In this document: positions 20,633 to 28,460 of the stretch, in pieces
How positions within the stretch are numbered: the stretch's first letter is position 1
Layout: each line of letters begins with the position of its first letter
NCBI GenBank assembly: GCA_019448385.1
Contig: JAGTXO010000055.1
Coordinates: forward strand, 124,001 to 188,000
Source of the DNA: Diacronema lutheri
Taxonomy: Eukaryota; Haptophyta; Pavlovophyceae; Pavlovales; Pavlovaceae
Direction: 5' to 3'
DNA length: 64,000 nucleotides
Notes under the pieces: generated by a model
Databases searched by the model: none
Seen by the model: only the letters and a program-made list of their open reading frames with translations
What the model was told of the DNA's origin: nothing
Translations under genes and position numbers: made by a program

Positions 20633-21284
20633 ATACTAACGACGCTTTCCGACGGGTCAAGAAGTGCGGGGTCAGGAAGTGCGCAGCGAGGCGCCAGGCG
20701 AAGCAGGCCCAAAGGCCCACACGCGCCTAGCCACCGCGCGCCGCCGCCCGCGCGCCGCCGCACCGGTGGCCGCCGTCAACCACACCACCGGCCGACGCGC
20801 ACGCGCACGCCGAGGCCCGAAGATCGTCGACGACGACCGCCACCCCCGAGCCGCCGCCTGCCACGTCGCCAAGCCGCCCGCCGCCGCTGCAGAGCGCGAC
20901 GCCCGCCGCCAGCGAGCCGCCGCCCTCCCCGCCGCGTCGCAGCCCCCTGCCGCCGCCGCGAAGCGCACCGCCACCCGCCGCCAGCGTGGCAAGCGCCGCG
21001 ATGCTGGCCGCGTGGCCGCGCACGCGCGCCCCGCCGCCCCCAAACCCACCGACCGGGGCGAAAAGCACGTTGTTCGCGGTGCCGGCGCAGTCGATGGGCA
21101 GGGGCGGCGGGGCGCCCGGAGCGCGGCCAGCAGAGCGCGAGGGCGCAGCCGTCGCAAGCGAAGGTTTCGTCGTAGAGAAGGCCACGCCGCCGTCGCTCGT
21201 GCGGCCGTGCGCGCGCGCCCCGCCATCCCCAAACCCACCGACCGGGGCGAAAAGTACGTTGTTCGCGGTGCCGGCGCAGTCGAC
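20633..21284 (-). mobile_element. Long retroelement copy A, 5'-truncated
   Basis: It shares about 640 bp at roughly 98% identity with copy B (28461-29851), starting from the common end ATACTAACGACGCTTTCCGA. It contains two copies of the motif that repeats every 189 bp (21048 and 21237) and stops inside the second unit, where another copy of the end motif begins. On the minus strand it retains an open frame of about 150 codons in the same phase and with the same stop as copy B. No reverse transcriptase or other known domain is visible, so it looks non-autonomous. Confidence 0.6.
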
Positions 21285-21435
21285 ATACTAACGACGCTTA
21301 CAGGCGGGTCAGCAGGAGGGGCGCGCACGGGGCCGAGGCTGGACAAACGGAGCGAGCGAAAGGGCGCACGCAACATCAGGCCGAAATCAGGGCGTCGACC
21401 CTGTGCACGCCGGCAGCGGGAACGGCCGGGACGAT
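21285..21435 (-). mobile_element. Retroelement copy of a second body type
   Basis: Starts ATACTAACGACGCTTACAGG. Its body (a cgcacggggccgaggc block, then gac-aaacgga-cgagcga) is unlike copies A and B but matches the insertion at 46172. Different bodies sharing the same end suggest several non-autonomous families using one 3' tail. Its inner boundary is set only by the next copy. Confidence 0.4.
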
Positions 21436-21501
21436 ATACTAACAACGCTTACAGGCGGGTCAGCAGGGGGGGCGTGCACGGGGCCGTGCACGCCCCCCCT
21501 G
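21436..21501 (-). mobile_element. Retroelement end copy running into a perfect hairpin
   Basis: ATACTAACAACGCTTACAGG is followed at 21464-21501 by an inverted repeat with 18-nt perfect arms and a 2-nt loop, made of the same CGTGCACGGGG words that occur in the 21285 and 46172 copies. It may be a head-to-head fusion of two element fragments. Confidence 0.4.
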
Positions 21502-21608
21502 CCGTGTGCCGACATGACGCCCGCTTGCCCTGCGTTGCATGAGTGGGCACGCCGGCTGCAAGCACGTTTGCCGTGTGCCGACATGACGCCCGCTTGCCCT
21601 GCGTTGCA
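21500..21608. repeat. 40-bp direct repeat, two copies 69 bp apart
   Basis: Identical 40-mers at 21500-21539 and 21569-21608 (core TGCCGTGTGCCGACATGACG) lie between the hairpin and the LYR-SAM stop codon. Cause unknown; could be a duplication left by insertion or slippage. Confidence 0.6.
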
Positions 21609-21636
21609 GGCTGCGGGCTGAGCAGGCGAACAGCGC

Positions 21637-22200
21637 TCACCCGGCCTCTCCTGCGTGCGGCGCGGCCTGAAACGGGCCGCGCAGCGCGCTGATCTCCGTG
21701 AGAATGCGCTTCCGTTCGAGCCGGCTGCCAACGTGCAGCTCTTGCAAGTCTTCATCGTCCAGCTCAAGAAGCAGCCGCCCGCGCACGCCGCGCGCATTGA
21801 ACGCCTGCCTGTGCTTGCCGAGCCCCACGGTCTCGAGCCAATGGCCCACGGCGGCCGAGTCCCAGCCGAGGGCATCCACGCCAACGCCCTGTGGGATATG
21901 GCGCTGATCAGGCGCAGGTGCGTTCGGTGCCGGCGCGTGCGCGCTTTGGCCGCGCGCGCCCCCGTGCACGCCCTGCGCGTGCGCGCGGATGGCGCGCTGC
22001 AGCGCCTCGAAGCGCCCCACCTCCTCGGCACCGTCCGCCAACAGCGCGCGAATGCGCGCGAGGTCGCGCTCGCGTCGTGCGTCGCGGAACCGGTTGAGCG
22101 CATACACGCGCATGAACTCACGGTCGGCGGCGCGCGGGCAGCTCCTCGACGAACGTAGACACCGACGGAGCAACGCTCGAGCCTCTCGCGCCGCCGCCAT
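21637..22200 (-). CDS. LYR-motif-like and SAM-domain fusion protein
   Basis: 187 residues from the ATG at 22200. The first 75 residues resemble a Complex1_LYR domain: ARALLRRCLRSSRSCPRAAD, then YALNRFRDARRERDLARIRALLADG, the LYRxLLR...RxxFRxxR...DxxxIxxLL pattern of mitochondrial assembly factors such as ISD11/LYRM4. The canonical LYR is LLR here. Residues about 115-180 form a SAM domain (WDSAAVGHWLETVGLGKHRQ; LLLELDDEDLQELHV). I know of no such fusion as a described family. It is divergent from CWF19L1 with 50 bp between starts. Confidence 0.7.
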   Translation of the reverse strand: MAAAREARALLRRCLRSSRSCPRAADREFMRVYALNRFRDARRERDLARIRALLADGAEEVGRFEALQRAIRAHAQGVHGGARGQSAHAPAPNAPAPDQRHIPQGVGVDALGWDSAAVGHWLETVGLGKHRQAFNARGVRGRLLLELDDEDLQELHVGSRLERKRILTEISALRGPFQAAPHAGEAG

Positions 22201-22250
22201 CGCTGTTCGACTTGCGTTGCAAACGTGCAGGCGTAACACGTTGCGACGTC

Positions 22251-24773
22251 ATGTCGGGGTACGGCGCGGCTGTGAAGCCGCAAAAGGTGCTGATCGCGGG
22301 CGACGTGCGCGGCGAGTTCGGCGCGCTGTTTTCAAAGGTGGTCGCCGCGCACGAGAAGCACGGGCCCTTCGCCTGCGTATTTTGCGTCGGCGACTTTCTC
22401 GGCGCCGGCGCCGATCCGGCGACGTCGCTCCGCCCGTACATTGCGGGCGAGAAGCGCGCGCCGATCACGACCTACCTGCTCAACGCGCGCCCTGACTGCG
22501 CGGCGGTGCGCGAGCTGCTCACCGGATGCCCTTCGGGCGAGATCGCCAAGGACATCGTGCTGCTCGCCGGCTCAGCGCTCACCGTCCTCTGCGGGCTGAT
22601 GGTCGCGTACGACGCGCGCCCGCCGTCGCCGCCGCCGACGCATGCCGGCCCGACGCGGCCGGGCGAGGACGAGGAGGGCTTCGGCGAGACGGAGGAGCTC
22701 GACGCGGCGTTTGCTCGCCGCGGCTACGCCGGCGTCGACTTGCTGCTCACGGGCGAATGGCCGCGCGGCGTGTGCGCCGGTCTTGACGGGGCGGCGCGAG
22801 AGCAAGCGGCGACCGCCCTCGCGCTCGCGCGCGCCGGCAGCAACGGCAGCGCGGACTCGGCAGACGCGCAGCGCGTGGCCGTCGAGCTCGATGCGTTCGG
22901 CACGCGCCGCGCCGCGCGGCTTGCCGCCGCCGCGCGGCCGCGCTACCATTTTGCGGGCGGCGCGTCGGCCGCGTGGGCGCGCGCGCCGTACAGCAATTAT
23001 GGAGACTGTGGGCTGCCGCGCAGCAATGGCGACGGCGTTGGCGCTGGCGCGGGCGTCGGCTCAAGCGGCGCGCCGGACGCGCTCAGCGCGTCGCAGGCAG
23101 GCACGACAACGCCGTCGCACGTGACGCGCTTCGTCTCGCTCGCGCCCGTCGCCGACCCCCTCGGCCGCAAGTGGCTGCACGCGCTCAACCTCGTGCCGAT
23201 GGCGCGCATGGAGCGCGCCAAGCTGAGCGAGGTGCCGGCCGGCACGACGGCCTGCCCGTACGCGCACGATCAGCGTCCGTTGCCGCACGCGCAGGCACAT
23301 CTCGATGCGCTCGCGCCGACGCTCGCGCCGCTGCCGATCGTCGCTTCGCCCGCCGGCGTGCCGAGCGGCGGCTTCGGCCCGCCACCGCAGCTCCTCCCGC
23401 CCAACCCCACTCGGCCGCACGGCCCGCCGCAGCCATGGGCCCAGCCTCCGCTCCCGCCCGGCGCGCCGCCCGGCGCGCCGCCCGGCGCGCCGCCCGGCGC
23501 GCCGCCCGGCGCGCCGCCCGCGTACGGCGGTGATCTGCCGCCGCCGCCACCGCCGCCACCGCCAGGCGCCAAGCGCGCGCGCGCCGACGAGAACGGCGCG
23601 CGCGCGCGCTCGGGCCGCGCGCGCGGCGGCGGTGGCGGCGGTTTGGCGGCGCAACCGCCGTACGCGCGCCAGGCGGGCGACGTGACGCCCGCGGACGAGG
23701 AGGCTATCTGCGCGCTGCTCGCGCGGCGCGAGGGCGCGCGAGCTGCGCGCGACTTTGACGCGGCCGACGCGCTGCGCGCCGAGCTGCGCGACGCGCACGC
23801 CGTGCTCATCGATGACGGCCAGCGCACGTGGCACGTCGCGCCGGCGGACGGGCGGTCGGCCGCGGCGGCGGCGCGGCCGTGGGCCGGCCGTGCGTGCTGG
23901 TTCTGCATGGCATCTGAACATTTCGAGGCGCACCTCGTCGTCGCTGTCGGCACGGAGGCTTACGTCGCGCTTGCCAAGGGCCCGCTCACGCCCGGCGGCG
24001 CAATCGTGCTGCCCGTCGCGCACGTCGCGGCCGCGGCCGAGTGTGCGCCGAACGCGCTGCGCGAGATGTGCGCGCTGCGCGAGGCGCTGGGCGCGTGCTT
24101 CAGCGCGGGCGGGCAGCAGTCCGTCGCCTTCGAGAGGCAGATGGGCTCGCGCGCCGGCACGCACGACGCTGGCCGCGACCACCTCCACCTGCAGGTGCTG
24201 CCGCTGCCGCGGGGCTACCCGGCCGTTGCGCTGCGCGCCGGCCTCGAGGCGGAGGGCGAGCGCGCGGGCATCTGCTTCGAGTGGCGCGAAGATGGCAGCT
24301 GGCCGCCTGCCGAGCTCGAGCCGGGCGAGGGCTACCTGTGGTACCAGCTGCCCGCGCGAGGCGGCGCGCTCCTCCATCGCATGTGAGTGGGCAGGCCGCG
24401 CGACCGATTCCCGCCACCTTCCGCCCCGCGCCCCGCCAGCCGCGCCGGTTGCGCAGCGCGTCCGCGCGCGCGCGCGCGGCTCACGCGCGGCCTGTGGCGC
24501 CGGCGCGCGGCGGTGCGTGCGCCCACGCGTCTCCTCGCGCTCCCCGCGGACTGGCGCAGGAGCTCATCGGCGAAGCGTCATCCGATGGTGTTTGCGCGGC
24601 AAGCGCTGGCGCGCGCGCTCGGTCTGGGCAGCCGTGCGGACTGGAAAGCGTGCATGCCCGATCCGTGCGCGCCCGGCTGCGAGGGCAGGAGCGTGGCCGC
24701 GCTTGAGGCGGAAGAAGCCGACGCGCTGAAGCGCCGCTTCGCCCCCTTTGACCCGACCCCAAAGGACGCGTAA
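22251..24773 (+). CDS. CWF19L1: CWF19-like protein 1 (lariat-debranching associated)
   Basis: Exons 22251-24382 and 24560-24773 (consensus donor GTGAGT, phase 2) give 781 residues. The N-terminal metallophosphoesterase-like domain begins KVLIAGDVRGEFGALFSKV with VFCVGDFLG. A Pro/Gly-rich linker contains six tandem PPGA units. CWFJ domain 1 has RACWFCMASEHFEAHLVVAVG and the HIT-like DHLHLQVLPLP. Exon 2 supplies CWFJ domain 2 (PMVFARQALARALG; SRADWKACMPD; ALKRRFAPFDPTPKD). Yeast Drn1 of this family binds Dbr1 in intron-lariat turnover. An unusual insert at about residues 480-530 (AICALLARREGARAARDFDA) resembles the C-terminal helix of cysteinyl-tRNA synthetases. Confidence 0.92.
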
Positions 24774-24794
24774 AGTCCGCAGTCTGTTGCGCTT

Positions 24795-26456
24795 TCAATA
24801 GTACCACTGGGCAGTGACGCCCTCCTCCCCTTCATCGCCACTGTCCCACTCGGGGGGCAGCCAGATGCACACGCGCTCGCGAAGCTCGTTGAGCAGCGTG
24901 ACGTGCCCGCGGAAGGCGCGCGGCTCGTTCCGGTAGTAGTGGACGGAGTAGCAGTTCTCCGCGGCCATCGCCTCGTCCACCTTCTCCGCGCACGCGTCCG
25001 AGCAGAGGTGGCGCTCAGAGTCCTCCTGGCAGCGGCGGAACATGTCGAGCAGCATCGTCACGCACTTCTCGTACGTGTCCGCCGAGAGCGCCGCGCTCTG
25101 CCACAGGTCCTGCCCGCAGCGCGAGTAGACCTGCTCGGCGTGGCCCTTGAGCGCTCCGCCGTACGTCGTGCCCCACGTGCTATTCACGCCGAGCTCGAAG
25201 CAGTCGTCGCGCCGGATCGCGTGGATGATCGAATCGTGGCACGCCTGGCTGCACATCTTCCGATCCTCGTGGCTCAAGCCGCGCGCGCCCGCGCGCGCCG
25301 AGCCGCCGTCGGCGGCCGGCTGCGCGATGCACCGGCTGAGGGCGTCGTCGAAGAGCGTCAGGCAGCCGGTCTGCTCGTCGTGCGGCTCGCCCGGCGGGAC
25401 GACGGGCGGGCGATCGAGGAAGTTGGTGCCCGCCGTGCCGCACGCCATGCTTGGCAGGTGCGGCGGCATCGTCTGCTTGCTGTAACGGCTCGTGCCCACC
25501 ATGCAGAACGCCCCCCCCTCACGGCCCACATAGCACGCGGCCGGGCCCACCTGCTTGCACGAGAGGCGCGAGGCGCGCAGCCGACGCACCTCCGACGCAG
25601 CGCGCGAGCGCCGCGCGCAGTGCACCAGCGGCTCGGCAGGCAGGCACGGCTCGTCGACGAGCACGAGCGCGTCGTGCGCCCCGCCGGCCGCAGCGGGCGG
25701 GAGCGGCAGCGAGACATCGTCGTCGTGAACTGTGCCCTCGCCAAAGCCTGCGCGGCGGGCGGCGAGGCGGCGCGGTCGCGGTCGCGCGCGCAACGGCCGG
25801 TGCACAATGCGCGTGAACGGGCGGCTGACGCTCCGCCAGCGCGCGCAGCGCGGCGCGAGCGTGCGCGTGCCGAGTCGCAGGCACTGCGCGTGCGCGGTCG
25901 CGTTGCTCAGCTCGCCGACGACCATCCTCCACGCGTGATCGTAATAGAGGAACAGCCAGCCATGCCCGTACGTGTCCAAGCGCACATCCCCCTCGCGTGG
26001 CGCCTTGCAGTCGTCCAGCGTCTCCATGCACGGCGCGTCAGCCGCGATCTGCGCGTACGTGCGCGGGGATGTCGTCTTCATGAGGGCCCACATGAAACCG
26101 ACTGGCGTGATGTCCCGCGGCAAGAAGCCCCACGGGTAGGCAGAATAGTCGCACAGGCAACCCGCGGTGAACCAGCCGTCGTACGCTTCGGCGCAACCCG
26201 GCTCGCTCATGCCGTGCTTGCACTTGCCGAGGCCGACCCAATTGCTCAGCTTGCACGACGCGTCAAATTTGTGCGCAACGACGCTCGCCGCGTTGACGGC
26301 GCTGTGCGGCAACTGTACACCGCGCGGATGGGCAAAGATTGCGCGCCCGCTCTCCGTCACCGCGAGCAGCGTGCAGATGCCGACCGTCCCGACGAGAGCG
26401 ACCTGTCTGCGGTCCCATCTTTCCCTCGTCCAGCCGTTTTGCACGCCCACCATCAT
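24795..26456 (-). CDS. Cys-rich single-pass membrane protein of unknown family
   Basis: 553 residues from the first ATG (26456). One hydrophobic segment at about residues 8-26 (QVALVGTVGICTLLAV) suggests a type II membrane or secreted protein. The lumenal part contains more than 25 cysteines in two blocks: about 65-135 (CKLSNWVGLGKCKHGMSEPG, AGCLCDYSAYPWGFLPRD) and about 270-530 (CSQACHDSIIHAIRRDDCFE, CSDACAEKVDEA, CYSVHYYRNEPRAF). The middle is Arg/Ala-rich. The spacing C-x3-C-x11-C recurs (CSQAC, CSDAC), hinting at a duplicated disulfide module. I do not recognise the family. Confidence 0.7.
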   Translation of the reverse strand: MMVGVQNGWTRERWDRRQVALVGTVGICTLLAVTESGRAIFAHPRGVQLPHSAVNAASVVAHKFDASCKLSNWVGLGKCKHGMSEPGCAEAYDGWFTAGCLCDYSAYPWGFLPRDITPVGFMWALMKTTSPRTYAQIAADAPCMETLDDCKAPREGDVRLDTYGHGWLFLYYDHAWRMVVGELSNATAHAQCLRLGTRTLAPRCARWRSVSRPFTRIVHRPLRARPRPRRLAARRAGFGEGTVHDDDVSLPLPPAAAGGAHDALVLVDEPCLPAEPLVHCARRSRAASEVRRLRASRLSCKQVGPAACYVGREGGAFCMVGTSRYSKQTMPPHLPSMACGTAGTNFLDRPPVVPPGEPHDEQTGCLTLFDDALSRCIAQPAADGGSARAGARGLSHEDRKMCSQACHDSIIHAIRRDDCFELGVNSTWGTTYGGALKGHAEQVYSRCGQDLWQSAALSADTYEKCVTMLLDMFRRCQEDSERHLCSDACAEKVDEAMAAENCYSVHYYRNEPRAFRGHVTLLNELRERVCIWLPPEWDSGDEGEEGVTAQWYY

Positions 26457-26611
26457 TCTTTTTGGTGCCCGGTTTTCGGTTTTCACCTTTTGGGGTGGCC
26501 TGCGGCGGATTCGTCACAGCGCGTGTGGGTACAAACTACAAGGCCACGTCCATCGCGGGGTTCGCCCTCGCCCCTTGCGGACGAGCACAGCGCTGCCGGG
26601 CTGTTTCGGCG

Positions 26612-27076
26612 TCACACGGCGAGGCCTTGCACAACCTCCTTGAACACGCCGAGCAACCCTCTCCTCACCGCCGACTGTGGCAGCGCCGCCGGCTCGTGAA
26701 CGGCGTCTATGATCGCGTCCGCCAGGACCGCGCCGTCGGGCAGCGGCCACGTAACCTTGGCGTCGGGACCGTAGCCCACGTCGATCTGCAACGGACGGTT
26801 GCGGTAAAAGCACATGATCGTAGCAGGATCGTACAGCTCGTACCCCTCGGTGAAGTCGTGCACCTCGTCGAGGTCGACCGAATAGATTGCGCAGTAGAGC
26901 CAGACCTCGTGCGCGATCTCGTGGAGCAGCACGTCTGTTGCGGCCGTTTGCGGGTCGCCCCGCCGCCCGAATCGTATGAGCACCACGCGGTGCCGCTCGG
27001 CCAGGAGCGTCTGATCGATGTGTACGGACGAGCCGAGGCAACGCGGTTCGGCCGCGCTCGCCACCCTCGCCGCCAT
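26612..27076 (-). CDS. DIM1/TXNL4A-like U5 snRNP thioredoxin-fold protein
   Basis: Single exon, 154 residues. VHIDQTLLAERHRVVLIRFG, VDLDEVHDFTEGYELYDPAT and NRPLQIDVGYGPDAKVTWPL align along the whole of DIM1/Dib1 (VDQAILSEEDRVVVIRFG, YELYDPCTVMFFFRN). DIM1 lies in U4/U6.U5 tri-snRNP and guards against early spliceosome activation. Here the C-terminus is divergent (PQSAVRRGLLGVFKEV in place of RGLVVSPKDYS) and RFGHDWDP reads RFGRRGDP, so it is either a fast-evolving DIM1 or a paralogue. Confidence 0.85.
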   Translation of the reverse strand: MAARVASAAEPRCLGSSVHIDQTLLAERHRVVLIRFGRRGDPQTAATDVLLHEIAHEVWLYCAIYSVDLDEVHDFTEGYELYDPATIMCFYRNRPLQIDVGYGPDAKVTWPLPDGAVLADAIIDAVHEPAALPQSAVRRGLLGVFKEVVQGLAV

Positions 27077-27096
27077 GGGTACAGGATCCTTTAATA

Positions 27097-27133
27097 ATTT
27101 GAAAATCCCGAAATTCGGAATTTTGAAATTTCC
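27097..27133. promoter_or_regulatory. AT-rich element between divergent genes
   Basis: ATTTGAAAATCCCG (27097-27110) and GGAATTTTGAAATTTCC (27117-27133) lie 20-60 bp from the DIM1-like start. Both words have close matches 60-110 bp upstream of the M11 gene (1311-1360). A shared core-promoter element is plausible but untested. Confidence 0.3.
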
Positions 27134-27184
27134 TATTCTGACCCCGCAGGGGTTTTCGAAACGACGCGCGCGCTCGTTTCGAAT

Positions 27185-27186
<2 letters not shown>

Positions 27187-27223
<37 letters not shown>
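27187..27223. repeat. Poly(C) tract, 37 nt
   Basis: An uninterrupted run of 37 C lies 25 bp before the start of the coiled-coil gene, in the shared divergent promoter. One of five long C/G homopolymers in the window. Confidence 0.9.
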
Positions 27224-27247
27224 ACTGGCCATTTTTTGAACACGTTC

Positions 27248-28384
27248 ATGTTCTCGCCAGCTGCAGCGGCGCACGCGCGGGGGTCGATGTCCATCCTCAA
27301 CGGCTTGATCGCCATACAGCGCGAGCAGCATATCGCGACGCAGGCGGCGCTGCGCCTGGGCAGCCTCAACTTTGCCGTGACCGCGCGCAACACAGCCAGG
27401 ACGCGCAAGCTCGAATCCGAGCTCGACGCGGTGCGACGATCCGCCGGCGAGCATCGCCTCGAGCTCGAGCGGCTGCGCGCGCAGTTGCTCGACGCTCGCA
27501 AGGACGCCGAGCAGCAGCACGCACAGCTGCGCGACGCGTCGCGCACGCACGACGAGTCGCTGCTCGCGCTTCAGGAGCTCGTGCGCACGTACCGCGCGCA
27601 GTTGGCGGTCGTCGAGCGCGAGCAACGCTCATCGGACGGGATGCTTCACGTCGGGATCGTCGTGCTCGCCGCGTGGGTGCTTAGCTCGCCTCTCGTATCG
27701 CTGCCGCTGGCCTTCATCTCGGCGCTGCTCCGGCTGCTCACCGGCCGGCGCACGCGCTCTGCGTCTGCGCTCACGTTTGCGCTGCGCGTCGCTGTGCTCG
27801 GTTGGCTCGTTGCGCGGCTGCGCCGCGCATGCCAGCAGCTCGGGCTGCTCGACGCGCGCGCAGAAAGTGCAGCCAAACACGAACTGGCGCGTGGCATACG
27901 CCTTCTTCTCGAACGCCTCGTCGCCGACGTCCTGGCGAGCTTTGGCGCGCGAGACTCGGGGCGCCTGGCCTCAGCCACGCTGCACGCTCGCGCTCTCGTG
28001 CTCGCCGCCGCGCACAGCGGCCGGGACGCGCTCAAGGACGCGCGCGCGCGCTGGGCGCATCGCGCGCTCCCGCGGCCGTCAGCACCGGATTGCGCCGAAG
28101 AGCCGCTCGCGCGGGTCCCTGTGGATGGCGCCGGCGTGCGGCCCAATTTGGACGCCGCACAGCTAATTGCGCCGACGGTCGCCGATGCAAGCCGGCGCGC
28201 TGGAGTGCTCGCCAATGTGGCCGCGCCTGTGGCGCGCGCCGCGCCGTTGGGTGCGGCGCCTGGCGCGCGTGCGCAGCGCGAGGCGAAAGCAGGCGCGGGC
28301 GGAGTGGCGTCGGCCGCCGACAAGTCATGCGAGCACGGTGAGCGCGCCGTCGACGACAAGGAGAACTGCGGCATTCAACGGTAG
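27248..28384 (+). CDS. Coiled-coil protein with two membrane segments, unknown family
   Basis: 378 residues from the first ATG. Residues about 15-135 form a long charged helix with heptad character (RKLESELDAVRRSAGEHRLE, LLDARKDAEQQHAQL). It is followed by two hydrophobic segments, GIVVLAAWVLSSPLVSLPLA (about 140-160) and LTFALRVAVLGWLVARL (about 180-196). The C-terminal 180 residues are Ala/Arg-rich and end in a KEN-like DDKENCG motif. The layout suggests a membrane-anchored tether; nothing more specific can be said. Copy B of the retroelement lies just downstream. Confidence 0.65.
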   Translation: MFSPAAAAHARGSMSILNGLIAIQREQHIATQAALRLGSLNFAVTARNTARTRKLESELDAVRRSAGEHRLELERLRAQLLDARKDAEQQHAQLRDASRTHDESLLALQELVRTYRAQLAVVEREQRSSDGMLHVGIVVLAAWVLSSPLVSLPLAFISALLRLLTGRRTRSASALTFALRVAVLGWLVARLRRACQQLGLLDARAESAAKHELARGIRLLLERLVADVLASFGARDSGRLASATLHARALVLAAAHSGRDALKDARARWAHRALPRPSAPDCAEEPLARVPVDGAGVRPNLDAAQLIAPTVADASRRAGVLANVAAPVARAAPLGAAPGARAQREAKAGAGGVASAADKSCEHGERAVDDKENCGIQR

Positions 28385-28460
28385 CCGTGGCCGCCGGCAC
28401 CGCACGTGAAAATTGGCTTCCAAGCTGACGCAGCGATGAGCCGATGAGTGCGACATTAAT

